From Aerococcus sp. UBA6277 (GTDB lineage Bacteria > Bacillota > Bacilli > Lactobacillales > Aerococcaceae): a stretch of DNA of 28,158 bases. The stretch spans positions 1 to 28,158 of the forward strand of contig NZ_DJUR01000006.1 of the NCBI RefSeq assembly GCF_002440555.1, in the 5' to 3' direction. Both the position numbers and the translations under genes were made by a program. Of the stretch, positions 16,898 through 25,213 are shown in pieces. The stretch's first letter is position 1, and each line of letters opens with the position of its first letter. The notes under the pieces were generated by a model. That model had not been told where the DNA came from, did not search any database, and saw only the letters and a list, made by a program, of their open reading frames with translations.

Positions 16898-18351
16898 TGG
16901 AAAAATTTACAGATACAATTCGCTCATTAAATGAGAAATTAGTAGCAGGCCAAGTGACATCTGTTGAACTAGTGGAAGAAGCTATCCGCCGTATTAAAGC
17001 AGAAAATGACACAATCAATGCGGTCATCACTCTAGACGAAGAGAATGCTTTAGCTAAAGCCAAAGCATCTGACGAAAAAGGTTACTCCTCTGACCGACCA
17101 TTACAAGGAATTCCGATTGGATTAAAAGACAATATTTTAACAAACGGCGTCACAACTACAGCCGCATCTAAAATGCTAGCTGACTTTGTACCGATTTATG
17201 ATGCAACAGTTACTGAAAAATTAGCTGCAGCAGGTGCGATTAATATTGCTAAATTAAATATGGACGAATTTGCTATGGGTGGTTCTAATGAAACTTCTCA
17301 TTTTGGTCCAGTCCGCAACCCATTTGATACAGACCGTGTACCAGGTGGTTCTTCAGGTGGTTCAGCCGCTGCTGTTTCAGCTGGTCAAGTGATGGCAACG
17401 TTAGGAACTGATACAGGTGGATCTATCCGTCAACCTGCGGCATACAACGGTATTGTAGGGATGAAACCTACTTACGGTCGTGTGTCACGTTGGGGCGTTA
17501 TCTCTTTTGCTTCTTCATTAGACCAAGTTGGGCCAATGACCCGTACAGTTGAAGATAACGCGATTATGTTAGAAGCAATTGCTGGTTATGATGACCACGA
17601 TTCAACTTCAGCAAATGTTGAAGTGCCTAACTATGTAGCTTCTATGAAAGATGGGGTTCAAGGTTTAACTGTTGGTGTACCGGTAGAGTTCTTCGGTGAT
17701 TCAGTTGATGATCAAGTGAAAGAACAAGTACGCGCATCAATTAAGCAATTAGAAAATGCTGGTGCAACTGTTAAAGAAATCAGCTTCGAAAACTTGAAAT
17801 ATGGTATTCCAGTTTACTATATCATTGCCTCTGCAGAAGCATCTTCAAACTTACAACGCTACGATGGAATCCGTTACGGTTACCGTGCAGAAAACTTCAA
17901 CGACCTAGAAGAATTGTATGTCAATACAAGAACTGAAGGTTTCGGTGACGAGGTTAAACGTCGTTTAATGACAGGTACATTCTCAATTGCCTCTGAAAAC
18001 TTCGACGAATACTTTATGAAAGCTGCTAAAGTACGTATGTTAATCAAAGAAGCCTTCGATAACATCTTCTCTGAAGTTGATTTAATCGTCTCGCCAGTAA
18101 CTACTGGTACTGCCTTTAAATTAGGTGAGAAGAATGATGATCCAATCGAAATGTACATGGCTGACTTATTAACAGTTCCTGTAAACTTAGCTGGATTACC
18201 TGGTTTATCAATGCCTGTTGGTTTCGACGATAAAGGTCTACCAATCGGTTTACAAATTATCGGTAACCGTTTCGAAGAAGAAAAAATTTACCGTGCAGCT
18301 TATGCTATTGAACAAGTAAATGACGCTTATACCAAACATCCAGCAGAGTAA
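16897..18351 (+). CDS. gatA: Glutamyl-tRNA(Gln) amidotransferase subunit GatA
   Basis: This 484-residue amidase-signature subunit hydrolyses glutamine and passes ammonia to GatB. The catalytic triad is intact: K77 in GLKDN, S152 in the Gly/Ser-rich PGGSSGGSAAAVSAG, and the nucleophile S176 in GTDTGGSIRQPA. Other family blocks include MKPTYGRVSRWGVISFASSLDQ (read in pieces) and RRLMTGTFSIAS. Its length is typical. It lies between gatC and gatB with an overlap at the start and 15 bases to gatB. Confidence 0.97.
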   Translation: MEKFTDTIRSLNEKLVAGQVTSVELVEEAIRRIKAENDTINAVITLDEENALAKAKASDEKGYSSDRPLQGIPIGLKDNILTNGVTTTAASKMLADFVPIYDATVTEKLAAAGAINIAKLNMDEFAMGGSNETSHFGPVRNPFDTDRVPGGSSGGSAAAVSAGQVMATLGTDTGGSIRQPAAYNGIVGMKPTYGRVSRWGVISFASSLDQVGPMTRTVEDNAIMLEAIAGYDDHDSTSANVEVPNYVASMKDGVQGLTVGVPVEFFGDSVDDQVKEQVRASIKQLENAGATVKEISFENLKYGIPVYYIIASAEASSNLQRYDGIRYGYRAENFNDLEELYVNTRTEGFGDEVKRRLMTGTFSIASENFDEYFMKAAKVRMLIKEAFDNIFSEVDLIVSPVTTGTAFKLGEKNDDPIEMYMADLLTVPVNLAGLPGLSMPVGFDDKGLPIGLQIIGNRFEEEKIYRAAYAIEQVNDAYTKHPAE

Positions 18352-18366
18352 GAGGGAGGAAAACGC

Positions 18367-19794
18367 ATGAATTACGAAACAGTCATTGGACTTGAAGTCC
18401 ATGTCGAATTAAAGACAGAATCAAAAATGTTCTCTCCATCTGCCGCTCACTTTGGAGCAGAACCTAACACAAATACAAACGTTATTGACTTCGGTTATCC
18501 TGGTGTCCTGCCGAAAATGAACCGTCGTGGTATTGAATTCGCCATTAAAGCCGCTTCAGCTTTAAACTGTGAAATCAACCCAGTACAACACTTCGACCGT
18601 AAAAACTACTTCTACCCAGATAATCCAAAAGCCTACCAAACAACTCAATTATGGCGACCAATTGGTGAAAATGGTTGGATTGAAATTGAAGTTAACGGTG
18701 AAACGAAAAAAATCCGCATTGAACGTCTTCATTTAGAAGAGGATGCTGGTAAAAATATTCACGGTGCGGGTGACTCATTAGTTGATTTGAATCGTCAAGG
18801 TACACCACTATTAGAAATCGTATCCGAAGCAGATATGCGTTCACCAGAAGAAGCATATGCTTACTTGGAAAAAATCCGTGAAATCATTCGTTTCACAGGC
18901 GTTTCTGATGTAAAAATGGAAGAAGGGTCAATGCGTTGTGACGCCAACATTTCTTTACGTCCTTATGGTCAAAAAGAATTTGGTACTAAAAACGAATTGA
19001 AAAACTTGAACTCATTCAACTATGTTCGTAAAGGTTTAGCTTACGAAGAAAAACGTCAAGCACAAGTCTTAAACGCTGGTGGTGTGATTGAACAAGCGAC
19101 TCGTCGTTACGATGAAAACACTGGTAAAACACAATTAATGCGTGTAAAAGAAGGGGCAGCCGACTATCGTTACTTCCCAGAACCAGACCTACCGCCATTT
19201 ACTGTATCTGATGCTTGGTTAGAAGAAATTCAAGCCAGCTTACCAGAAATGCCGGCTGATCGTCGTAAACGTTATGTAGAGACTTTCGAATTACCAGAAT
19301 ATGACGCTCAAATTTTGACACAAACTTTAGAAATGTCAGACTTCTTTGATGCTACAGTGAAAGCTGGCGCTGATCCGAAACAAGCTTCTAACTGGTTAAT
19401 GGGTGAAGTGAATGCTTACATGAACGATAATGAGAAAGACTTAGACCAAATTGGTTTAACGCCTGAATCATTAGCAGAAATGATTGCCTTGATTGAAGAT
19501 GGTACTATTTCAAGTAAGCAAGCGAAGAAAGTATTCAAAGTCTTAGCAGATAAAGGTGGTTCAGCTAAAGAGGTAGTTGAAGCTGAGGGATTAGTACAAT
19601 TATCTGATCCAGCACAATTGTTACCATTGATTACTGAAATCCTTGATAACAACCAACAATCAATTGATGACTATAAAGCTGGTAAGAAGAAAGCGACTGG
19701 TTTCTTAGTGGGTCAAATTATGAAAGCGACTAAGGGTCAAGCGAATCCACAAGTTGTTAATCAATTATTAACAGAAGAATTAGACAAGCGCTAA
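18367..19794 (+). CDS. gatB: Aspartyl/glutamyl-tRNA amidotransferase subunit GatB
   Basis: This is the kinase/transamidase subunit, 475 residues. It opens with [20 protein letters not shown] and has the conserved block [16 protein letters not shown], the cradle-domain motifs [11 protein letters not shown] and [17 protein letters not shown], and the C-terminal helical/YqeY tail that binds tRNA ([31 protein letters not shown]). AGAGGGAGGAAAA supplies the ribosome site. It is the last gene of the operon, followed by a strong terminator. In related genomes a diacylglycerol kinase gene often follows; none is present here. Confidence 0.97.
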   Translation: MNYETVIGLEVHVELKTESKMFSPSAAHFGAEPNTNTNVIDFGYPGVLPKMNRRGIEFAIKAASALNCEINPVQHFDRKNYFYPDNPKAYQTTQLWRPIGENGWIEIEVNGETKKIRIERLHLEEDAGKNIHGAGDSLVDLNRQGTPLLEIVSEADMRSPEEAYAYLEKIREIIRFTGVSDVKMEEGSMRCDANISLRPYGQKEFGTKNELKNLNSFNYVRKGLAYEEKRQAQVLNAGGVIEQATRRYDENTGKTQLMRVKEGAADYRYFPEPDLPPFTVSDAWLEEIQASLPEMPADRRKRYVETFELPEYDAQILTQTLEMSDFFDATVKAGADPKQASNWLMGEVNAYMNDNEKDLDQIGLTPESLAEMIALIEDGTISSKQAKKVFKVLADKGGSAKEVVEAEGLVQLSDPAQLLPLITEILDNNQQSIDDYKAGKKKATGFLVGQIMKATKGQANPQVVNQLLTEELDKR

Positions 19795-19812
19795 TTCTGA
19801 ATAAAATAAAAT

Positions 19813-19854
19813 GTGTCTGGTCCACCGAATCGGTGACCCAGACACGTTTTTTTT
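19813..19854 (+). terminator. Terminator of gatCAB
   Basis: GTGTCTGG (19813-19820) pairs with CCAGACAC (19838-19845), with an inner CACC/GGTG helix, followed by eight T. Confidence 0.92.
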
Positions 19855-19875
19855 ATTTTCACAAAAATGTTAGCT

Positions 19876-19996
19876 TGCAGACGAATTCGTATAGAGATAG
19901 GCAAGGCTTCGCCTACACTTTACCTACCATTGCCTTGAGGAGCGGGAGACCGCCCTGAGCCAAGGTCTCAAGGTTTGCCTGACGACTCAATCTGCA
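19876..19996. repeat. Large nested palindromic region C
   Basis: TGCAGA (19876-19881) and TCTGCA (19991-19996) bracket a 121-base segment full of inner pairings: the perfect palindrome ACGAATTCGT (19881-19890), AGGCAA/TTGCCT, CTTGAG/CTCAAG and GCGG/CCGC. No coding frame fits. It could be a structured RNA, a palindromic repeat element or a remnant of one. Confidence 0.45.
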
Positions 19997-20000
19997 GGGG

Positions 20001-20031
20001 CTTAAGCACGTAATAGATTTATGTGCTTAAG
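20001..20031. repeat. Strong hairpin D after region C
   Basis: CTTAAGCACGTAA (20001-20013) pairs with TTATGTGCTTAAG (20019-20031), 13 pairs with one G-U. No T-run follows on either strand that would make it a good terminator. From here to 20286 I see only a ten-base direct repeat GTTACTATTC (near 20132 and 20201) and a small GTAAC/GTTAC palindrome. Confidence 0.5.
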
Positions 20032-20286
20032 TCACCCACTGTCACCGATATGACATGCTAGGTAATTTCAGCATCGGACTAGCAAAATTTTTGAACAGGT
20101 AACTTGTTACTCATTATTTTGAAAAATCTCGGTTACTATTCAAGAAAATTGCATGTCTTATTTAGCAACAATTGCTGAATACAATTTATCCTTAACAGGA
20201 GTTACTATTCTTGGAGGATAATATTTGTGCACTAGCATTTTCTAAAAAATATATAAATGGCTAAATGATTAGAATTAAAGAGTTGA

Positions 20287-20347
20287 CTTATCATCAAAAT
20301 GACATTATCATATACCTAAATTGCTATATATAATACGCGATGATAAG
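20287..20347. repeat. Inverted repeat bracketing the T-box promoter
   Basis: CTTATCATC (20287-20295) and GATGATAAG (20339-20347) are exact reverse complements. They lie on either side of the promoter (TTATCA 20305-20310, 18 bases to TATAAT or TATCAT 20306-20311, 17 bases; TATAAT 20329-20334). The arms may be paired operator half-sites, or chance. Confidence 0.4.
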
Positions 20348-20607
20348 ATAAGTACGCTTTGAGACTTGTATAGAGAACCTATGTTTGGTGGAAGTAGGTC
20401 AAGGGGATTAGGGGAAAATGGTCTAGGAGCATAATAGTTTAAGCCAAAAATAGGTGAGAATTGTTCGGTATCCCCCGTTACAAAGGAAGAGTATGATGAT
20501 TTTTTGACGTACTCTATGAGTTTATATTAGTGATAATGTAATAAATTAAGGTGGTACCATGAAGTAGCTTTCATCCTTTGCACAAGCAGGAGATGGAAGC
20601 TTTTTTT
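20341..20607 (+). promoter_or_regulatory. T-box riboswitch, probably tRNA-Met responsive
   Basis: The leader has the T-box sequence AAGGTGGTACC at 20548-20558. Its UGGU (20552-20555) would pair with the ACCA end of an uncharged tRNA, which fits the A discriminator of tRNA-Met. Stem I is recognisable: CTTTGAGAC (20358-20366) pairs with GTCTAGGAG (20421-20429), the distal part has ACCTA/TAGGT around GGTGGAAG, and AUG (20418-20420) sits right before the 3' strand of the basal helix, where the specifier is expected. A stem III (AGAGTA/TACTCT) and a terminator (AGCTTTCATC 20566-20575 with GATGGAAGCT 20592-20601, then seven T) follow. It controls the sulfhydrylase gene 35 bases downstream. Confidence 0.88.
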
Positions 20608-20642
20608 ATGTATATCATTACAACCTATAGGAGGAATTTAAA

Positions 20643-21920
20643 ATGACTAAAGACTATAAATTTGAGACTCAAGCTATTCATGCTGCCCAATCTATCGATG
20701 AAACAGGCGCACGCGCCGTTCCTTTACATCAAACAACAGCTTATGTTTTTGATGATGTTGAACAAGGGGCTAACCGGTTTGCTTTAGCAGAAGGAGGCAA
20801 TATTTATACGCGAATCACAAATCCAACTCAAGGGGTTTTTGAAGCCAGAGTAGCTGCTTTAGAAGGAGGTACAGCTGGCTTGGCTGTTGCTTCGGGTATG
20901 GCTGCTATTTCTTACGCTATTCAAGTTTTAACTAAAGCTGGTGACCATATTGTAGCGACAACTAACCTATATGGTGGAAGTCACAACTTATTTGAACATA
21001 CATTCAAGGATTTTGGTATCGATGTGGCAATTGTAGATACGAGTGATTTGACGAATGTGGATCAAGCTATCCAAGACAATACCAAAGCAGTGTTCATAGA
21101 AACAATCGGTAACCCGGCTGGAAATATTGAAGATATTAGTGGGTTAGCTGAAATGGCGCATAGACATGGGATTCCATTAATCGTTGACAATACTTTTGCA
21201 ACGCCATATCTATCACGTCCGATTGAACATGGTGCAGATATCGTTGTCCATTCAGCCACTAAATTCATTGGTGGTCACGGTACTTCAATCGGTGGGGTAA
21301 TTGTAGAAAGTGGACAGTTTGACTGGAAACAAAATGATAAGTTCCCAGGCTTAAGTCAAGCTGATCCAACTTATAATAATCTTATTTTCGCAGATGCATT
21401 CGGTCCAGCAGCATATACTACAAAAATTCGTGCGACACTTTTACGAGATACTGGCGCTTCAATTTCACCTTTCAATGCTTGGTTATTAGTTCAAGGCTTA
21501 GAATCGTTACACGTGCGTATGGATCGTCATGTTGAAAATGCAGAGAAAGTGGCTAAATTCATAGTGCAACACGATAAAGTAGCATGGGTAGACTATGCAG
21601 GACTAGAAAGTAGCCCATATTATGGTTTAAAAGAAAAATATCTTCCTAAAGGGGCAGGTTCAATCTTTACCTTCGGGGTTAAAGGCGGATACGAAGGCGG
21701 GGTTAAATTCATTGAAAATCTAGAATTATTCTCTCTATTAGCGAATGTCGGAGATGCTAAATCATTAGTGGTGCACCCGGCTTCAATGACCCATAGTCAA
21801 TTAACTGTAGAAGAATTAGCTAAAGGTGGCATTAAACCCGAAACAATCCGTTTATCTATCGGAATTGAAAATGTTGATGATATTATTGCTGACTTAGATA
21901 AAGCATTATCTGCGATTTAA
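20643..21920 (+). CDS. metY: O-acetylhomoserine sulfhydrylase (PLP-dependent)
   Basis: This is a cytoplasmic enzyme of 425 residues of the Cys/Met-metabolism PLP family. It most likely makes homocysteine from O-acetyl-L-homoserine and sulfide, the direct route to methionine. Typical motifs are FETQAIHAAQ at the start, NIYTRITNPTQGVFE, SGMAAISYA, the PLP lysine K207 in SATKFIGGHGTSIGG, and the C-terminal VVHPASMTHSQL and RLSIGIEN. The long MetY-type insert (FPGLSQADPTYNNLIFADAF) distinguishes it from cystathionine gamma-synthase and beta-lyase. CTATAGGAGGAAT precedes the ATG. It stands alone behind the T-box and ends at a bidirectional terminator. Confidence 0.93.
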   Translation: MTKDYKFETQAIHAAQSIDETGARAVPLHQTTAYVFDDVEQGANRFALAEGGNIYTRITNPTQGVFEARVAALEGGTAGLAVASGMAAISYAIQVLTKAGDHIVATTNLYGGSHNLFEHTFKDFGIDVAIVDTSDLTNVDQAIQDNTKAVFIETIGNPAGNIEDISGLAEMAHRHGIPLIVDNTFATPYLSRPIEHGADIVVHSATKFIGGHGTSIGGVIVESGQFDWKQNDKFPGLSQADPTYNNLIFADAFGPAAYTTKIRATLLRDTGASISPFNAWLLVQGLESLHVRMDRHVENAEKVAKFIVQHDKVAWVDYAGLESSPYYGLKEKYLPKGAGSIFTFGVKGGYEGGVKFIENLELFSLLANVGDAKSLVVHPASMTHSQLTVEELAKGGIKPETIRLSIGIENVDDIIADLDKALSAI

Positions 21921-21958
21921 AGTTAATATCATTAAAGCTGGAAGTCACAATATTCAAA

Positions 21959-21993
21959 AAAAAACGAGCGTTCCTTCTTAGGGGCTCGTTTTT
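21959..21993. terminator. Bidirectional terminator between metY and niaX
   Basis: AAAACGAGC (21961-21969) and GCTCGTTTTT (21984-21993) form a stem whose flanks give T-runs in both directions. It serves the convergent metY (+) and niaX (-). Confidence 0.85.
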
Positions 21994-22012
21994 GCTTAAT
22001 GGTATGTAAATT

Positions 22013-22579
22013 TTATAATTCAACTTCCGCAAAGTTCAAATGCGCTCTTTTTTCAATGGCCTTAGTAATTTGGTAGGCGATTTCAAAGTCCACCATGCCG
22101 TGAATTAAGGTACCAATTCCGATTAAGACGATCAAGGTATACATAAAACCGTCTGATGGAGGGGTTACGCCTGTTGCAGTCAAAATGTAGACAATGGCGA
22201 CTTCACCTAATCCATGAATGGCATTGATGACCAGGCTGAATAAGGCTCTTGATCCTGTTTTAACTAAGGTTTTAGGCGCTTTTTGTAGGTAATAGGCACC
22301 TAAAGTTGCAAAAATTAAATGAGTAAGGGCACGAGCCACGATAATGATTGGGAAACCTGCCATTAAAAAACCGATAGTAGTACCGACTGCGACAATAGCT
22401 GCTGTTGAAGGTTTTCTAAACATGGACATGTCAACAGGGACATGAGAACCTAAGGTAAAAGAGGCAGGCCCTATGACGACTTTAAAGGGCATAATTAAAG
22501 GGATAAAGATCCCTATAGCGGTAAGTAAACCAGTAATAGTTATATTTTGTGTGCGCTTAGACACTTGATTCCTTTGCAT
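22013..22579 (-). CDS. niaX: Niacin ECF transporter S component NiaX
   Basis: This integral membrane protein has 188 residues and five to six hydrophobic spans. It is predicted to be the substrate-binding S component of an energy-coupling-factor importer for niacin. Visible features are TGLLTAIGIFIPLIMPFKVV, then PASFTLGSHVPVDMSMFRKP and GTTIGFLMAGFPIIIVARAL, the pattern of NiaX proteins. The shared EcfA/EcfT module is not in this window. GGGAGGA precedes the start. The neighbouring NiaR regulator gene and an operator-like sequence over the -35 support the niacin assignment. The terminator at 21959 ends it. Confidence 0.85.
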   Translation of the reverse strand: MQRNQVSKRTQNITITGLLTAIGIFIPLIMPFKVVIGPASFTLGSHVPVDMSMFRKPSTAAIVAVGTTIGFLMAGFPIIIVARALTHLIFATLGAYYLQKAPKTLVKTGSRALFSLVINAIHGLGEVAIVYILTATGVTPPSDGFMYTLIVLIGIGTLIHGMVDFEIAYQITKAIEKRAHLNFAEVEL

Positions 22580-22608
22580 AGATTATTCCTCCCAAATTTG
22601 TTGAGTTC

Positions 22609-22649
22609 ATCATACGCAAAATTCTTAAAGGTGTCAAGACAGGTGTAAA
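22609..22649 (-). promoter_or_regulatory. niaX promoter with overlapping NiaR-type site
   Basis: On the minus strand TTGACA (complement of 22632-22637), 17 bases, TATGAT (complement of 22609-22614). The plus strand reads AGGTGT-CAAGAC-AGGTGT at 22629-22646, a direct repeat covering the -35. Its GACAGGTGTAAA (22638-22649) recurs with two changes upstream of niaR. This is a good candidate operator for nicotinate-dependent repression. Confidence 0.7.
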
Positions 22650-22688
22650 GACTGACAAGGGAGATCATCAAAAATTCGAAAATGAAAA

Positions 22689-23222
22689 CTAAATACTTTC
22701 GTCTAATAAAATGCCAACAGCCTTTAAGTCGGCTTTAATGGCTTCAAATGTGGCTTCATCAGACGTCGTAATGGTATGCAGGTGGATGCCGTTGGTTAAA
22801 GAAGACAGCATGGTACCGGCTGATTTATCCATAGCTTCATGGAAGTCTTGAATATCGCCTGCGTGCTTAATTTGTAGGCTGGCTTTAATTAACCCGTAAT
22901 AAGGGTGGTCTATCTCGACATTTTCAACGAAGCCACCGTGGTTAATGATAATAGTCAATTCCTCAATAGCCTGGTCAGCTAAATGTTGGCAGACGATTTT
23001 GCTACGGAAGCGACTATCATCCACGCTGGTAGCTTTATCGGCTAATAGGTAACCTTGATTTGTGGCGATAATGTCATGGTGACTGGCCCGCAAAATAGCG
23101 ACGTCCCCGACAATGATTTGGCGACTGACACCAAATTCTTTGGCAAGGCTAGTGGCTTTCAGGGGCGTTGTGGCTTGGTTCAAAGTTTGAATCAATAAGT
23201 CTCGTCGTTCGGTTGCTTTCAT
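22689..23222 (-). CDS. niaR: NiaR nicotinate-responsive transcription repressor
   Basis: This is a cytoplasmic regulator of 177 residues of NAD precursor genes. The N-terminal winged helix (RRDLLIQTLNQATTPLKATS, then FGVSRQIIVGDVAILRA) is followed by a 3H domain. Its metal/ligand histidines appear in VEIDHPYYGLIKASL, IKHAGDIQDFHEAMD and NGIHLHTI. The start at 23222 has AAAGGAGGG upstream; a longer frame from 23270 lacks a ribosome site. It is transcribed in the same direction as niaX, but each gene has its own promoter. It probably represses both genes when niacin is plentiful. Confidence 0.9.
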   Translation of the reverse strand: MKATERRDLLIQTLNQATTPLKATSLAKEFGVSRQIIVGDVAILRASHHDIIATNQGYLLADKATSVDDSRFRSKIVCQHLADQAIEELTIIINHGGFVENVEIDHPYYGLIKASLQIKHAGDIQDFHEAMDKSAGTMLSSLTNGIHLHTITTSDEATFEAIKADLKAVGILLDESI

Positions 23223-23250
23223 GAAAGGCCCTCCTTTAGATCTTTCGTTG

Positions 23251-23275
23251 ATTATAGCATAGGTTTTCACCTGAC
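23251..23275 (-). promoter_or_regulatory. niaR promoter with NiaR-type site
   Basis: An extended -10 TGCTATAAT (TATAAT is the complement of 23251-23256) lies next to TTTTCACCTGAC at 23264-23275. This differs at two of twelve positions from the minus-strand TTTACACCTGTC at niaX. Autoregulation is inferred. Confidence 0.5.
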
Positions 23276-23406
23276 CACTAACAAGCTGAGGTTACGCACA
23301 CTCCTGTTAAGGGAGGATCTCGATACCTATGAAAGCTTGACAATTAATGATAAAATGATAAGGAAGATTTAACGAGATCAAAAAGAGATAGATAAGGGAG
23401 ATTATT

Positions 23407-23880
23407 ATGGCAAAAGTAGAAAGTTTTACATTAGATCACGATGCAGTGAAGGCCCCCTACGTGCGCGTTGCGGGCGCTGAAACAGGGGCGTTAGGGGACA
23501 AATTAAGCAAGTTTGATATCCGCTTTGTGCAACCAAACCAGGATTCCATTCCAACCAGTGCTATCCATACTTTGGAACACTTATTAGCGGCTTACACGCG
23601 TGATTATTTAGATGGCGTTATCGATATTTCACCAATGGGATGCCGGACTGGATTCTACATGATCGTTTGGGGTTCGCCATCGGTTGAAGAAGTAGCTACT
23701 GCAATGACAAAAGTCTTGAATGACGTATTGGCAGCTGAATGGTCAGATGTACAAGGAACTGAGCGCGTTGAATGTGGAAACTTCCGTGACCACTCATTAT
23801 GGGGTGCGCAACAATATGCAAAAGACGTTTTAGAAGTAGGATTCTCAGTAGATCCGTTCGAACGTAAAGTCTTAAATTAG
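23407..23880 (+). CDS. luxS: S-ribosylhomocysteine lyase LuxS
   Basis: This metalloenzyme of 157 residues converts S-ribosylhomocysteine to homocysteine and DPD, the precursor of autoinducer-2. The metal ligands H54 and H58 (HTLEH) and C123 (ECGNFRDHSL) and the catalytic C79 (GCRTGFY) are all present, and the length is normal. It belongs to the activated-methyl cycle and so returns homocysteine to the pathway fed by the nearby MetY. GATAAGGGAG precedes the start. A consensus TTGACA lies upstream at 23338-23343, but its -10 is unclear (TAAGGA after 16 bases). The M20 peptidase gene follows after ten bases, probably in the same transcript. Confidence 0.97.
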   Translation: MAKVESFTLDHDAVKAPYVRVAGAETGALGDKLSKFDIRFVQPNQDSIPTSAIHTLEHLLAAYTRDYLDGVIDISPMGCRTGFYMIVWGSPSVEEVATAMTKVLNDVLAAEWSDVQGTERVECGNFRDHSLWGAQQYAKDVLEVGFSVDPFERKVLN

Positions 23881-23890
23881 AGAGGTTTCT

Positions 23891-25027
23891 ATGGATAATC
23901 AAGAGAAAATTAAAATTTTACAGGATGTCATCCAATTAGAAACACCAAACGGTAATGAAGAAATTGTTGCCCTATACTACAAGAACTTACTTGAAGCCCA
24001 CGGCATTGAATCACAACAGATTCAATATGCGGATGGTCGTACTAACTTGGTAGCAGAATTAAAAGGCCAAAAAGATGGGAAGATCTTAGCGGTATCAGGT
24101 CATATGGACGTTGTAGATGCTGGGAACCCAGACTTGTGGACATACCCACCATATGGTGCAGAAATTCATGATGGTGTGATGTACGGACGCGGGACTACTG
24201 ATATGAAGGCTGGGTTAACGGCTTTAATCATCGCTATGATTGAATTGAAAGAATCTGGCCAAGATTTCGCCGGAACAGTTCGCTTGTTAGCCTGTGTAGG
24301 GGAAGAAATTGGTATGCTTGGGTCTAAACAATTAACTGACCTAGGCTACACTGAGGATATCCACGGCATGATTATCGCCGAACCATCAACCCCTTACTAC
24401 AACACCAAACACAAGGGGTCAATTCAATATCAAGTCATCGCCTATGGACGTGCTGCTCATTCCTCTACACCGGAAAAAGGGGTTAACACCATCCAGCTGA
24501 TTAACGATTTTATCAACAAGACCAATGTCGAGATTGATGAAGCGGCTGCGACAGCTGAAAACGATATGTTAGGTAAAATGTTAAACGTCTTCACAATGAT
24601 TGAAGGGGGCAACCAAATTAACTCAGTCCCTGAATATACAGTCCTATCAGGAAATGCACGGACAATTCCTGAAGTAGGCAATGACGTTGTGGTTGGCATT
24701 TTCAATGATGTGATTGAAGAAATTAACGCTAACGGTCAAGGAACATTAGAATTGAACTTGTTACAAAACAACCAATATGCAGATGGGGCTAATGATTCTG
24801 CATTAGTAGATTTAATTAAGGTAGAAGATCCACAAGCGGAAAACCGCGGGTTAAGTGGTGCAACTGACGGGTCTAACTTTACCAATGTAGATAACAAATT
24901 TGACTTTGTTATTTATGGACCAGGTAGGATTGGTAGCGCTCATACCATTGACGAGTCTATTGAAGTGGACCAATACTTGGACTTTATTGATCGATACGTG
25001 AATATTTATAAAGGATTTTTGAAATAG
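23891..25027 (+). CDS. M20-family metallopeptidase (ArgE/DapE type)
   Basis: This is a zinc-dependent hydrolase of 378 residues of the ArgE/DapE/ACY1 group. Metal-site motifs are complete: SGHMDVVDAG, GRGTTDMKAG with the bridging Asp, the Glu pair in CVGEEIGMLGS, and the C-terminal His in GRIGSAHTID. The dimerisation domain contains YGRAAHSSTPEKGVN. The annotation could be succinyl-diaminopimelate desuccinylase or an acetylornithine-type deacetylase; the substrate is not decided by sequence or by its neighbour luxS. AGAGAGGTTT is the ribosome site. A strong terminator follows at 25114. Confidence 0.85.
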   Translation: MDNQEKIKILQDVIQLETPNGNEEIVALYYKNLLEAHGIESQQIQYADGRTNLVAELKGQKDGKILAVSGHMDVVDAGNPDLWTYPPYGAEIHDGVMYGRGTTDMKAGLTALIIAMIELKESGQDFAGTVRLLACVGEEIGMLGSKQLTDLGYTEDIHGMIIAEPSTPYYNTKHKGSIQYQVIAYGRAAHSSTPEKGVNTIQLINDFINKTNVEIDEAAATAENDMLGKMLNVFTMIEGGNQINSVPEYTVLSGNARTIPEVGNDVVVGIFNDVIEEINANGQGTLELNLLQNNQYADGANDSALVDLIKVEDPQAENRGLSGATDGSNFTNVDNKFDFVIYGPGRIGSAHTIDESIEVDQYLDFIDRYVNIYKGFLK

Positions 25028-25113
25028 TGTGTTCCTAGTTTTTGGTTGTAAACAAAAAATCTATTTTAATTATCTAAAATTATAAGCCAAATCAAATGAA
25101 TGATAACATTATG

Positions 25114-25141
25114 AACGCTGGCACTCAGGTGTTGGCGTTTT
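25114..25141 (+). terminator. Terminator after the M20 peptidase
   Basis: AACGCTGGCAC (25114-25124) pairs with GTGTTGGCGTT (25129-25139), 11 pairs with three G-U, loop TCAG, then TTTT. Confidence 0.85.
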
Positions 25142-25213
25142 GTTGTTTTCCCAAGTATTTCAAGGGTTTGCGTGGTAAAATAGTGGAGATAATGAAAAAG
25201 GATGATGATAATT

